Source of the DNA: Cryptomeria japonica
Taxonomy: Eukaryota > Streptophyta > Pinopsida > Cupressales > Cupressaceae
DNA length: 64,000 nucleotides
Reading direction: 5' to 3'
Assembly: GCF_030272615.1 (NCBI RefSeq)
Contig: NC_081413.1
Coordinates: forward strand, 718,101,867-718,165,866
The notes below the pieces were generated by a model that saw only the letters and a list, made by a program, of their open reading frames with translations, was not told the DNA's origin and ran no database searches. This document shows, piece after piece, positions 1 to 11,460 of the stretch. Each line of letters opens with the position of its first letter. Positions within the stretch are counted from its first letter, which is position 1. The position numbers and the translations under genes are program-made.

Positions 1-786
1 ATCTTCATCCGATACAGGTTCACCACCTTGACTCCATGTGTCATCTATGTTGACCATCTACCAGAATGGCTCCTTCATGTTGGTCCAGATAGGATCACTG
101 ACCAACCACTCTACTAGTTCCTCTTTCCTACTGGTTTACTAACCCTGTCGGTATCTTACATTCTACCAGTTAACTCCTCATGTCTACCCTTACGTGATGT
201 ACTAGTGGAAAACCCAAACCGGTCTCCAGACATGTCTATCCAAAGTGTGCTCATTCCCATAAGTGGGAAGTCTTCTGCATTTGAACCTTGTCCATATTAC
301 GGGTGGATTTACATATCGGTAAGCACTCTTGATGACACCAGGTCATCAACCTTCACCACACTCCAAATTTAGTCGAGCCATTCTTCCTCTATCTGCATCT
401 ACTCAACTATGCTTTCTCCTTGATTAGCTCAGACCATATCTCAGTCAGTTTGTCAAAGTGACAAACCCTTCACTCTTCTTTTGTACCACTTTTCCTTCAT
501 CATCAGACTGATTATCAACTCATCTGGTTTGTCAAGATGACAAACTCATTAGTCCTTCACCTGTCTAGGCAACTTAACATGCCTTCTCAGTCGATCCAGT
601 GCACAACCCTGTTCTCATGCACTTGAGGCATTCCTTTTGTTTCACCAGTGGATCCGATGAGAAACTTTGAGCACTTGCCTTTACCTCATCTTCCTTATCT
701 CACCAAACTATGATGCACACAATGCATAATAGAAGATAAGTTCCACTTATCGATGGAGTGACACCATCTGCTTTCTACAATGTGCT
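1..786 (-). repeat. Reverse-oriented copia LTR-like repeat, first part
   Basis: No gene is seen. Stretches near 331-350 (cttgatgacaccaggtcatc) and 440-475 resemble 21460-21480 and 21575-21610, so this block and 21300-22370 look like diverged copies of one repeat. The continuation at 19709-20213 ends in caatgccaaca, which on the - strand reads as a copia-type LTR start (TGTTGGCATTG). Element 1 interrupts the repeat after 786. The outer edge lies outside the window. Orientation and class are inferred from the terminal motif only. Confidence 0.45.
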
Positions 787-2270
787 TGTAGATGTATAAA
801 AATGACCATATTCCTAAATGAATATTTTATGTTCATTTCTCTATTTAATTAAATCTAATTTAATTAAATTATCCACATTCTTCTATTTTATTAAGTAAAT
901 TACTCAATTTATTTAAATAAAATTCACTATACCCATTTAATGAATAAATCATTTTATTCAATTAAATCCCCCCTATCCACTTTTAATTAAATTCAAATTT
1001 AATTAAATAGTTATCCTAAATTGAATAAATAAAATTTATTTAATTTCTCCAAATTGCAACCAAATTGAATTAAATCATTTAAATCAATTAAATCCTATTG
1101 TCCCTCCATCCACTTGCAAAATCTTAAACCCCTTTCTAATCCCTTCTAGAAACTTCTAATCGCTTCTAATTAAGCCTAACCCCTCCTCTAAACTTTGTCA
1201 CATCCCTAAGCAAGGGGAGGTCACTTCTCAAACCCTCAAAGTCTTTGATAACCATTAAAGGCTTCAAGTCTTCAACCACTTAATTCCTCAAAGTCTTTGA
1301 TAACCATTGAAGGCTTCCAACTTTCAACCACTTAATCCCCCAAAGTCTCGAATAACCATTAATGGTTAACTCAAACCCTCCTACATGGTTAAAACATTTG
1401 TTTTAACTCAACCTTCATCCAACCCAAGGGTCTAATCAGGGCTTTAATGCTTTGACCATGATTATCTCTTAATCATTTGCATAAAGGTTTATCCTTGGAT
1501 TAACTCTTAATCCAGTGGGTAATCCTAACTTAAGCTTGACCCTTACCCTCTAGATAACCATGAGGTCTTCTCAGGCATTTAATGTCTCCAATCCCTTCTC
1601 TCAGCCCAACCTTATTATGACACTTGTCACCATTTCATTGGTGCCAATTACAAACATGGATCCCCAACTTTCAAACTCAACCCTTGATCAACTCTTTCAA
1701 TCCTGACCATCCATTACCCTATTTTTGCTATAAATAGAGCTCTCATTCCTCCATAAAAAACAATGATCCTTCAAATTTGTAGCATCACACTTATGCTCAA
1801 ATACATTCAAGCTTTCTTATATCATTTTATGTTCATCATTTAGCCTCTCTTTAGAATAGAAATTAGTCTAAATATGCATGTTTAGAATACTGTCTTTATC
1901 ATTTAGCTCAATCATAGACTAAATATATCATGCTAGGATAGTATTCATACTAACCTTGTCATCTTATCATCTAGTTTATTGCATTTCTAGAATCATACAT
2001 AGCTTAACACACCTTTCATTCTAAAATCTATCAAGACATCCCTCGTTCTTGCATTTGCCATCCCTAAACCATTTTTCTCAGTGATCTGAGAGCAAAAACA
2101 TTGGTTTGAGGGACATTGTAAGATACAGAACCATGGGACCCACCTTGGGAAGCTGAGTAATACTACGTTACTCCATAGCTTGCACCAGGAAGTCCTTTGT
2201 GTGTGTGTGGACTAGTTTCTAGCAATATTTTCACATATTAAGTTTTATCAGCCCACTTTTCTCGCATACA
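787..2270 (+). repeat. Element 1 5' LTR
   Basis: It matches 18225-19708 along its full 1484 bp. It begins TGTAGATG and ends CGCATACA. The first 40-320 nt are an AT-rich series of palindromic units built from TTTAATTAAA. A TATA box lies at 1729-1737. Unlike an ordinary 5' LTR it is not followed directly by the PBS: a 40-bp linker and a second, partial LTR copy (2311-2914) come first. Confidence 0.92.
1729..1737 (+). promoter_or_regulatory. TATA box of element 1 5' LTR
   Basis: The sequence is tataaatag in the context gctataaatagagctc. It is repeated at 2373-2381 in the partial LTR copy and at 19167-19175 in the 3' LTR. It is the likely core promoter for genomic RNA. No transcript data support the start site. 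Confidence 0.7.
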
Positions 2271-2914
2271 TTTCTGTTTCTGGATCACGCGCTGGAAGTT
2301 TTATCAGCCAACATTCAAACTCAACCCTTGATCAACTCTTTCAATCCTGACCATCCATTACCCTATTTTTGCTATAAATAGAGCTCTCATTCCTCCATAA
2401 AAAACAATGATCCTTCAAATTTGTAGCATCACACTTATGCTCAAATACATTCAAGCTTTCTTATATCATTTTATGCTCATCATTTAGCCTCTCTTTAGAA
2501 TAGAAATTAGTCTAAATATGCATGTTTAGAATACTTTCTTTATCATTTAGCTCAATCATAGACTAAATATATCAGGTTAGGATAGTATTCATACTAACCT
2601 TGTCATCTTATCATCTAGTTTATTGCATTTCTAGAATCATACATAGCTTAACACACCTTTCATTCTAAAATCTATCAAGACATCCCTCGTTCTTGCATTT
2701 GCCATCCCTAAACCATTTTGCTCAGTGATCTGAGAGCAAAAACATTGGTTTGAGGGACATTGTGAGATAGAGAACCATGGGACCCACCTTGGGATGCTGA
2801 GTAATACTATGTTACTCCATAGCTTGCACCAAGAAGTCCTGTGTGTGTGTGTGGACTAGTTTCTAGCAATATTTTCATATATTAAGTTTTATCAGCCCAC
2901 TTTTCCCACATACA
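2271..2914 (+). repeat. Partial tandem LTR duplication with linker
   Basis: A unique linker (2271-2310) is followed by a second copy of the LTR 3' part (2311-2914), including its own TATA box at 2373. The string aagttttatcagcc occurs both in the linker (about 2295) and near each LTR end, so it is a plausible switch point. At several diagnostic sites (for example actttcttt, ggttagg, gagatagag) the partial copy agrees with the 3' LTR and not with the adjacent 5' LTR. The arrangement is seen directly. Template switching is inferred. Confidence 0.85.
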
Positions 2915-2940
2915 TTTCTAGCGCCCACCATGGGGCCTGA
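2915..2940 (+). other. Element 1 primer binding site
   Basis: Immediately after the LTR end, tttc is followed by TAGCGCCCACCATGGGGCC (from 2919). This sits where the tRNA primer pairs and resembles the TGGCGCC-type PBS of plant gypsy elements, with TGG changed to TAG. The tRNA identity cannot be settled by eye. Confidence 0.65.
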
Positions 2941-2978
2941 CCCCAAATATCAAATCAGTTTTTGAAACTAATCACTTT

Positions 2979-3438
2979 TGTAGGTCCGCGAGAAACAGCA
3001 ATTAGCGCGTGGGAAACATTCCCTAGTGCATCTAGTTAACAGTCTAGCGCATCCTGCTCTCTATTTAGTGCATGGGGTCCATACTCTAGCGCGTGAAGAC
3101 CTTTCTTTAGTGCATAACCCCACTAAACTTTTTCTGTAGGTCTTAGCACGGCCGAAAAACAGAGTAGCGCATCTACAAAATATATTGGCGCTTCGGGTCT
3201 ATCAGCTAGTGCATCGAGTTTACCAGCTAGTGCTTTCTGTCCATCATCCAGTGCTTCTAAACCATCTTGTAATGCATCAAATCAATATTTTTCCTGTAGG
3301 TCTCAACGCGAAAAAAAAACACAGCAGCGCGTCCAACGCACAGAGTAGCGCATCTAGAAAATAGTGTAGCGCAGAGAGACATAAGTTTAGTGCATCTAGG
3401 ATTTCTTGTAGCGTGTGCAGTCCTTTCTATAGCGCATC
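2979..3438 (+). repeat. 21-bp-spaced TAGCGC motif array, left A
   Basis: Variants of TAGCGC[AG]T start at 3003, 3024, 3045, 3066, 3087, 3108; then 3144, 3165, 3186, 3207, 3228, 3249, 3270; then 3304, 3325, 3346, 3367, 3388, 3409, 3430. Steps are exactly 21 bp within blocks and 36 or 34 bp between blocks. Each block opens with a tgtaggtc sequence (2979, 3135, 3295), giving a higher-order repeat of 156-160 bp. Most motif variation is CpG to TpG or CpA. The bases between motifs are not conserved, so this is not a plain tandem repeat. Confidence 0.9.
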
Positions 3439-3499
3439 ACAGACAGAGAGCAAAAATTTAAAATTGTAACCGAACTGAGCTTTTAAACTTGTGGAAGTC

Positions 3500-4600
3500 C
3501 CCCAAATCATCTAACATTTTTTTCTCTGGTTTGCTTGCAGGACTCTAACAATTTTCTTGCAGGTGGAGCGGGCCATTTTCTTTTAATCGATTTTCATTTT
3601 GCTGACCAAAACATCGAATTTACTTTGCTGACCAAATTTCTTTTCATAGATCAGAAAATCATTGCTTTGAAAGGATAAAATAAACATCATGTTTTTGTGG
3701 AGCAACATCTCCACATAGATTTTAGCAAATCACTGAATTGAAAGGATAAAATAAACCAAATTGATTGCTTTGTCTCGAAAGTGGAAGGAATATGCTCTCC
3801 CCTTAACTGGGTGATAAAAAATCTAGACCACTATTACAGCTTTCTTTACTTCAAGCAATAAAACCTTTAGCAAGCCTGCCTTCTCGAGGAGTTGAAATCA
3901 ACTCTTAAAGCCGTTTATGGACGGTGTGAAGGGAATGACCTAAGTGGGGAACAACTTTGACACCAAGAATTCCAACCCACTATAATCAAATGTGGAAAGT
4001 GATGAAAGTCCTTTTCAACGGTTGCGCGCAGTGATTAGCCTTCCCCCAGTATCCTTGAAATACGTAAAGCCTTTGTTCTAAAGGTTGGGAAGCCTCCTGA
4101 GGGAGTTTATCATTGATGGCCGAACGGGAAGCCTGATTACAAATCCTAGAAATAGAAGCTTTGAACCGAGTCAGTACCCAGACATTTATAACATCATAGT
4201 GCAAGGGTGGGGAAGAATCCACCCCCAAGATTACTCACCATATATCTCCCAAGATAACTACTCAACTATGAAGCGATTCACTTTGAGTTAATTTCTGGCA
4301 AATCAAAAAAATGGGCGCCCTCTAGGGGGTGACACGACTGTTTGAGCTGACAGAGTATCGAGACTAGTGGGCTATGATGTTATTTATGACCCTTGACTAA
4401 AAAGTCTTTCTGAAGTGTATTACTTGTATCAAAACCTGTTCAAACATTGGGGATTTGAACACATCCTCGCCGAACATACACTTTTTGTTAGATTAGGCAA
4501 AATGGTAGAACTTTTTGTGCCGTGCTTGCACTTATTACCTCAAAAAATCATCCATCAAACTTGAAAAATTCGCAACAAAATTTCAAAATTCACAAGAAAA
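3500..4600 (+). other. Element 1 untranslated leader, conserved block
   Basis: No convincing ORF is present. Short blocks recur in the leaders of elements 2 and 3, such as gaagggaatgacctaagtgg near 3929 and acctttagcaagcctgcctt near 3861. Related strings lie on the - strand at about 55580-55650 and 45080-45160. Conservation between otherwise diverged families points to a functional leader, possibly for packaging, splicing or translation. Its role is unknown. Confidence 0.6.
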
Positions 4601-4617
4601 ACTCAATCAGGGTAGTT

Positions 4618-4972
4618 TAGTGCATAAGAGCAACTTCTTAGCGCGTACAGTACTTTTGTTAGCGCATCCAAACCTCAAGTTAGCGCGTCAGTTCCAAACA
4701 ATAGCGTTTGATCCCAAGACAAATCAGTGCAAAATCCTTTAGCGCATCAGAAAAATAGTCTAGTGCGTGGAAGCAGCAGCTTAGCGCGTGGGAACCAAAC
4801 ATTAGCGCATAAAATCCAACAGTTAGTGCGTCGAAGACCCAGGATAGCGCATAGATTTTTCAACAGCTAGAAAAACAATTTTAACAGTCCAAAAAGTTTA
4901 GCGTGTGTCTGGGGGCAGCCTAGCATGTGTGGTTATTATTTTAGTGCATCCAGGAATTTCAGTAGCGCATGT
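4618..4972 (+). repeat. 21-bp-spaced TAGCGC motif array, left B
   Basis: Motif starts are 4618, 4639, 4660, 4681, 4702, then 4740, 4761, 4782, 4803, 4824, 4845, then 4899, 4921, 4942, 4963. Steps are 21 bp apart from two irregular gaps and one 22. It is the same motif and orientation as the 2979-3438 array. In one frame it reads as a seven-residue LA-repeat, but stops nearby argue against a protein. Confidence 0.88.
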
Positions 4973-5329
4973 AGACTCTATTCTAAAAAACAAAAAAACA
5001 GAGAGCAAAACCGAGAAAAATTTTGAAATTTTCAAAAACATTTTTTGAAGCATTTTTCATCAACATCATTTTTCATCAAACCAGAGTGGCAAACAAACCA
5101 TTAAAACTATTTCTCAAGCAAAATTTGTGACAAAACGAACGTTGTCAGAATCCTAAAATGAATCGTGCAATAGAGGATGTCTCTCCTATCATAATTCGGA
5201 AATCTCATCATCAGTATCAACAGAATCCTTTACCATCCTACGGATTTTTATCTCAAAACACTTGTTTAAAATCTTCAAATTGTCAAATCAAGTTTCCAGA
5301 TTGGGAGACTTTTATCCATATCATTTGAC

Positions 5330-5836
5330 ATGCTTTGTCGTGAAGGGGCATCTAAAAACCTTCACTTTGATAGAGTAAGATTTGAAATTTTCAAAAACAA
5401 GAATCAACTGAATCCAAACAAATCAAAAGAAACCATTGATCACTCATGCATGACTAATCCCCTTATTCTGAGAAGAAAGAACCTCTATCGTAACATCACG
5501 TTGAAGAAACAACAACCTAGTTTTTCCAAATTCATCAAGAGAAATAAGTTTTTATACATCAATCATCAACTCTTCAAATCCCATCGGGTATTCTTTCATC
5601 ACGTCAAACATTATATCCAAAACAAATCTAGCAAATTTGACAAAGAACCTTTGAAAACAAGAGCATACTGTCAAAAGTCTGCTTTTAATCAAACCATAAA
5701 CCGCGGTGGAAAGATCAATCCAGCATTCCTGCCCAACGAGTGTATCACATATAACACATCTCGACCAGAACCACCAACCCCCGAGAAACATATCAATGAG
5801 GCTTTTGTCCCCTTCATCATAGAAAGTTTCTACTAA
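5330..5836 (+). CDS. Possible 168-residue ORF upstream of gag
   Basis: An open frame of 168 codons ends with TAA one base before the gag start at 5838, in a different frame from gag. The product would be basic and asparagine/lysine rich, with no recognised domain. Some Tat-lineage (Ogre-type) elements carry an extra ORF before gag, which makes it plausible. Nothing equivalent is obvious in element 2, whose 118-codon frame at 54227-54583 (- strand) is not visibly similar. It may be chance openness in an A-rich leader. Confidence 0.3.
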   Translation: MLCREGASKNLHFDRVRFEIFKNKNQLNPNKSKETIDHSCMTNPLILRRKNLYRNITLKKQQPSFSKFIKRNKFLYINHQLFKSHRVFFHHVKHYIQNKSSKFDKEPLKTRAYCQKSAFNQTINRGGKINPAFLPNECITYNTSRPEPPTPEKHINEAFVPFIIESFY

Positions 5837-5837
5837 A

Positions 5838-7724
5838 ATGCCTGTTACTCACTCTCAAAGAGACAAACAAAGCGAGACACATGCAGAATCAAGTATGAAT
5901 CGAAGATTATCAAATCCTTTTGAAGTTCCACCCGTAGAAGAACTTGAAATTACTGAAGCACTTCTTCGGGAATGTCAAGAAAACCCTTCCTTCCAAAAAC
6001 TTGTAGAAAAGCTCATGGAAAATGACAAAGAAAAGTATTTGCTCATGCTCACAAGCAAAGGCGTTAAACTTCTCGAAGATTTAGACCCAAACATTTTTCA
6101 AATTGGGTCTCGACAATATGCATATCAAGAACAACAAAGAGAAGAAGAAACTCACATACCTGAGCAACATATACCTAAACAACATATTCCAGAACAACGC
6201 ATACCAGAAATGCGTATACCTGAGATAGAAACACCAGAGCAAAATATACCATTTACCACACCTTTTCAGCTAAGAACCAATACAAGGCAAAAAAAATTTC
6301 CTCGATAAGACAATATACCTTTGGCAGCCCTTACTCAACAAATGCAAATGTTGCAAAGGCAAATACAGGATATGCAACAAGGGACAATAGTACGGTACTC
6401 TTTAAACGAAATCTGTCCTTACCCATTTGACAGAAGATTGAACATGGTGCCTTTTCCTCCAAACTCAGACGTTCCCAAATTTGATAAATATGATGGCAAA
6501 AGTGATCCCCGAGATCATGTTCGAGAATTTTGCACACTGAGCCTTGAATTTGCTCATGATGACACCTATTTGATGAGGTTATTCCCCAGAAGCTTGGGAG
6601 GGCAAACCATGGAATGGTTATCCAAAATTTCACCACCTGTTAGATCATTTGATGAATTGGTTAACAAATTCATAACTCACTATTCCTACATCCAACATGC
6701 CATAACCATGCTAGATGTTTGCAACACCAAACAAAAGAACAATGAAATGTTCATGGTGTTCCTTCAACATTGGCGACGTATGGTATCTAGATATCCTCGA
6801 GATATTCCTGAAAAGAAGAAAATGAAAATCTTCATCGATAATTTAAACGGCGAAATGAGTTACAGACTAAAACTTCAATGCATACCATCTTTCGCTAAAT
6901 TAATTGAAAATGGCATTCAAGTAGAAGAAGCATGTGTGAAAAAGGGAACACTCAAATTCTACAAGGAAGGAACAAACTCATCAAACTACAATAACCAGAA
7001 CAACACCAACCTTGACAAATCTCGATTTTGGACTCGAAACAAAAACGAAAGCAACAATGAATCATATGATCCCAAATCTAAGCAACCAGTTCTTGCATTA
7101 TCCAGAAATCCTCAAAATATGAAAAATCCTAAAAATGCTACTCCCAGTGCTAACACATATGCACCAAACACTAATCAAGGACAACTCAACACAAACAACA
7201 CCAACGATACTCAAAGCAAAAACATGAATCTAGGACCTAACAACAATTCACGCAACAACACAAACAATTTCCAAAAGTGTATCTTCACACCACTGGGACA
7301 ATCATTAGAATCCGCATTCAGAGAACTTTTGGCAAACAAGATTCTTTCTTTGCCTCCAATCAGCAACTATGAACCTCCAATCAAACCACCTTGGTGGAAT
7401 GATTCACACTATTGTGATTTCCATCGCAACAAGGGTCATAGAACAAATGAGTGCATGAGATTGAAACACATAGTACAGGACATGATTGATCGAGGTGACT
7501 TAACGGTGGATGGTCTCAAGACAAATGGTGATCACAGAGCCTTTAAAAATCCTCTCCCAAATTATAACAAAGATGGAGCATCAACTTCAGATGATACACG
7601 TGGAGCTCATATTAATCACATCTACAACAACACAATCAACCACATATCAGCTAAAGATCATCAAGTCAATGTCATCACCATTCAAGATCAGCATGATCAA
7701 GAATCGGTCAATGTAACAACCTGA
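5838..7724 (+). pseudogene. gag: gag polyprotein (element 1), disrupted
   Basis: The frame encodes the structural Gag protein that assembles the virus-like particle and binds genomic RNA. It starts at ATG 5838, one base after the previous stop. A TAA at 6306 interrupts it, then the same frame runs on to TGA 7722. The N-terminal third has repeated IPEQ-type peptides. The retrotransposon Gag core is at about 6460-6960 (FDKYDGKSDPRDHV, LMRLFPRSLGGQTMEWL). An Asn-rich stretch follows. A zinc-knuckle variant CX2HX4HX4C lies at about 7410-7453 (CDFHRNKGHRTNEC). The same spacing occurs in element 2. The frame continues into the protease after the TGA, so Gag and protease were once one polyprotein. 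Confidence 0.88.
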
Positions 7725-8500
7725 ACTCAGAAATATGTCTTGAAGGGACATACTGCACCTACAACTACCACACCAAAAATCCAATATGACTTGGTTAGCC
7801 AACTATGCAAGACTCCAGCTCAAATATCTATCCTCAAATTATTGAAACTATCACCAAAGCACAAAGACATATTGGAGCAAGCGCTATTGGAAACAAATGT
7901 ACCTCAAAATCTGGATATAGACAGATTTCAAGCCATGGTCGCCCATATGACAGGACCTCATAACCTCACCTTCTCAGAGCATGACAATACTTCCTTGAGT
8001 CATCCACATAATACTCCTCTCCATATTGAAGTCATTGTTTGCAAACATCGAGTAAAAAGAGTCTTAATAGATGGAGGAGCCGGACTTAATATATGTACTT
8101 TAAAGCTTATTCGTGCATTAGGCTTCTCAGAAGAATCTATTGATCCTTGCAAAAAGATCACCATAAAAGCATATGATGATGAGGAAAGGTCCTCTAAAGG
8201 CACCGTGATATTTCCTATTCAAGTAGGACCAGTACAAAAGGATACTATATGACAGGTCTTAGATATTGATCTAACCTACAATATCTTGTTAGGGCGACCC
8301 TGGATACATGAAATGCAAGCAGTACCTTCTACATATCACTAGTGTGTAAAGTTTCCTTATGATGGACAAGAAATCTCCATATCAACTGATCATAATCCAT
8401 TTCAACATTGCAACGCAATGGGGGCAGCCCAAGATAGTTTGGTTCCTCATAATAGAGAAAAGCAGTGATCTTCAACATCAGATCCACAAACAGCAAAATC
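7725..8500 (+). pseudogene. Aspartic protease (element 1), disrupted
   Basis: The same frame as gag continues after TGA 7722. The active-site motif is LIDGGAGLNICTL at about 8068-8106, a DGGA form in place of DSGA or DTGA. Element 2 has the same form, so it is a lineage feature and not decay. The second flap-type block ILLGRPWIHEM follows at about 8283-8312. In-frame stops are TGA 8250 and TAG 8341. The enzyme would cleave the Gag-Pol polyprotein inside the particle. Confidence 0.82.
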
Positions 8501-8531
8501 TAACTCCTTATGGGGAGACTTCAAACAGAAG

Positions 8532-8957
8532 ATGCAAATCAAAGACCAAGGCATGGGAGAATACTCTTTGGAACCGTTATGTTTGGCCAAATTGCCAACA
8601 TCACCTAGATCGCATGGTTTGCCTACTACATCAACACATCTGGCTACTCAGCCCATCACTAAATTTGATGGTACCTTCATCCAATTGGGTACTCTAGCAC
8701 ATGAATCAGAAGACAAGGACATTCTTAGCTGGTTATACAAAGATGAGGAAGAAGATCATAGAGCAGCTGCTCTGGACATTGTTCTACCAACACACCTATA
8801 TGGAAAAGGCTACTTAATCATGAAGCAAATGGGATATGGCAGTAAAGGACCTATTGGGAAATGCAAAGAAGGAGTCACTGAACCTATAGATCTTCCTTCA
8901 CAACCTAGTAGAAATAAAGTAGGATTGGGTTCTAAATTCACATTCCTATTGAAATAG
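8532..8957 (+). pseudogene. G-patch-like segment of the polyprotein (element 1)
   Basis: The frame is the same as gag-protease. The block YGKGYLIMKQMGYGSKGPIG (about 8800-8860), with glycines at the usual positions and an aromatic-rich lead, resembles a G-patch, a glycine-rich nucleic-acid or helicase-partner motif known after the protease in some retroelements. Element 2 has the matching YGKGFKILQKFGYDGKSPLG at the same place. The function here is inferred. Confidence 0.65.
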
Positions 8958-8999
8958 CCACCACACACAACTACAAAACCTCAATGGAAGGTAAAGAAG

Positions 9000-10129
9000 A
9001 AGTACAAAGAATCCTAGCAGGAAGCACTCTTTGAATCAGCAGAAACAATCCGTAAGGCACGGGAACGTCAAGATCAGAAGTTGCATCAGGGAAAGCTTCT
9101 AAGTCATAAGAAGGCCCTATCTGCACTAGTAGCTCATATTCAAACACCAATGTCTCAAAAACAAATCATGTCATCTCCAGATACCATTATTCCTCCCCGA
9201 GGAAGCACAGTTTATGAACAAATCCAGCAAGTAGAAGATGGATCTGATACAGAATCAACAAAAACCATCAAAATGGTATCCATCATCAAAGATTTGTTTT
9301 CACCATACAACATACCTATTTATAGCACAGATAGAATCTGGGACGATGCCTATGAGATAGATTCCAATGAATATGAATGGGGTACCTACTCCAATGCTAC
9401 TACAGATATCTCTGATGATAGTGATTCTATATCCCTTTCTCAAAAGAACATAACGCAGAAGATAGACCTCTTGAATTTGGACCACAAAATATCTATGACG
9501 TCGAGGAAAGCGAACAAAAATATTATGAACAAGTCTATGTGGAAGATAATACCATCGAAGACCTCGACGAAATCCTAGACTTCTTTAAAACCAAGAACAA
9601 TCACGATGCAAACTCTATCCTAACACTCACAGTCGCCGAACTTGATCCACCCAACGATTCCTTACCACTTGTCTTTCCTAACCTCATTGACTGGGATGAA
9701 CCTGAAACACATGATATACCAATTTTCCCAGATGATGAATCTATTATCCATTACCTATGTACCGTAAATCCAGAAACAGGCTCTACTAGTGAACAAAATA
9801 ACGATGTCTGTCAATTAGGGAGTGCCAAGTCTCTCAGTCACAAAAATACACTAAATAAAGGATTTGATGCTGAAAACCAGTCAATGGCAGCTCTAGATCA
9901 CAAAAAAGTAAAAATAAAGGATGCATCTGAGGGTGAAAACCTTTTTAAGGCACCTAACGATGGGAGACTTGACACTCTTCCTGAACACTTTCATGAGCAA
10001 TCACCCATTTTGATTGAGCCCACTCAATCAATCAACATTGGTACCATAGAAGCAGCTAGAAACATACACCTTGTAGAATCTCTGACAGAGGAAGAAAGAT
10101 CGGCATTCATCATCTTCTTTAAAGGATAG
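9000..10129 (+). pseudogene. Acidic protease-RT linker (element 1)
   Basis: This is the polyprotein spacer between the G-patch-like block and RT. It is rich in Asp and Glu and has no catalytic motif. A frameshift lies near 9490-9560: upstream sequence is in the gag frame, downstream sequence is in the RT frame. Its C-terminal part (GENLFKAPNDGRLDTLP, then SLTEEERSAFIIFFK) matches the same region of element 2 (49795-50130), so it is real coding sequence. Element 2 has no frame change here, which marks this shift as decay and not programmed frameshifting. Confidence 0.7.
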
Positions 10130-11460
10130 CAAATCAACTTTGCTTGGTCATATGCTGATACGCCTGGAGTAGATCCACACTTAATCATGTATCACTTGTC
10201 CATTTCTACAGGAGTTAAGCCAGTCAAGCAAAAGCTATGAAAGATGAATCCACAGGTAGCACTCATGGTCAAAACTGAACTAAAGAAATTATTAGACGTC
10301 GGATTCATTCGACCCATTGACTATGTAGAATGGATTTCCAACATCGTTCCAATATCAAAACCAGATGGCAGTATCAAAATCTGCACTGACTTCAGAGACA
10401 TCAACAAAGCTTGTCCAAAGGACGACTTTCCTCTGCCCAGTATCGACATAATTGTAGATCTTACAGCCGGTCACGCAATGCTCTCACTAATGAATGGTTT
10501 CTTAGGCTATAATCAAATCAAAATAGCCCCAGAAGATCAAAATAAAACAACATTCAACTGTCCTTGAGGAACGTACTGTTGGAATGTTATGCCTTTTGGC
10601 TTAAAGAATGCAAGGGCCACTTATCAAAGAGCAATGACCACAATATTCCATGACATGATGCACACATTTATGGAAGACTATGTGGATGATTTACTGGCTA
10701 AATCCTTCACCAGAGCTGAACATCTTGGCATCCTAACAAAGATTTTTGATCGATTGGAGAAATTCCAAGTCAGGCTCAACCCTAAGAAGTGTGTCTTCAG
10801 GGTAACATCAAGCAAGTTACTAGGCTACATTGTCTCAGCTAAAGGTATTGAAGTAGATCCAGCAAAGGTACAAGCCATTATGGACATGCCACCACCAAAG
10901 AATATTAGTCAAATCAGATCTCTACAAGGACGACTTCAATCAATCAGGCGATTCATCGCTCAGCTAGCAGATAAAAGTCTACCATTTAACCATTTACTAC
11001 ACAAAAATGTACCATTCAAATGGGAGGCCAAGTGTGCAAAATCTTTTTACCAAATCAAACAGTACCTGATGAATCCACCAGTTCTAGTACCACCAGTCAT
11101 AGGAAAGCCTCTTATCTTATATATCTCAACAACAAATATATCACTGGGGGCACTATTGGCACAAGAAGATCAACAAGGAAAGGAACGCGCCATATACTAT
11201 ATCAGTAGGACATTGAATGGTTATGAACTCAACTATACATTCATTGAAAAGGCTTGCCTAATAGTGGTCTTCACATCACAGAAGTTCTGACATTATATGC
11301 TAGCACACACCATCAAGCTAGTCACAAAAATTGATCCTCTCAAATATCTACTCAGTAAGGCAGCTCTTACAAGCCGATTGGCTAAATGGGTCATGATTCT
11401 CAGTGAATTTGACATCCAATACATAGAAAGATGAGCCATCAAGGGACAAGCAATTGCAGA
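10130..11460 (+). pseudogene. pol: Reverse transcriptase and Ty3-type RNase H (element 1)
   Basis: RT copies genomic RNA into cDNA. The fingers block KPDGSIKICTDFRDINKACP is near 10360-10420 and the catalytic YVDD at 10679-10690. The first catalytic Asp block reads LSLMNGF near 10483-10503, where element 2 has LSLMDGF, so the metal-binding Asp is changed to Asn. The connection and RNase H follow (LGYIVSAKGIEVDP, RSLQGRLQSIRRFIAQL, IYYISRTLNGYELNYT). Stops include TAG 10127, TGA 10238, TGA 10565, TGA 11288 and TGA near 11432. Confidence 0.9.

Noticed and set aside
3986-4291. Overlapping ORFs in the element 1 leader
   Set aside because: They lie on both strands within a conserved untranslated block, with no domain and no preserved frame in elements 2 or 3.
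4515-4742. 75-codon ORF over the left B array
   Set aside because: The heptad pattern in the protein simply mirrors the 21-bp spacing. The frame is closed by stops and has no counterpart in the other arrays.
3003-4970. CRISPR-like regular spacing
   Set aside because: Repeats are only about 8 bp with 13-bp gaps, degenerate, and lie in a plant retrotransposon leader. No cas-like gene occurs.
9485-9580. Programmed frameshift between protease-linker and RT in element 1
   Set aside because: Element 2 reads through this point in one frame and is shifted elsewhere (near 51945 and 49340), so the shifts are private indels.
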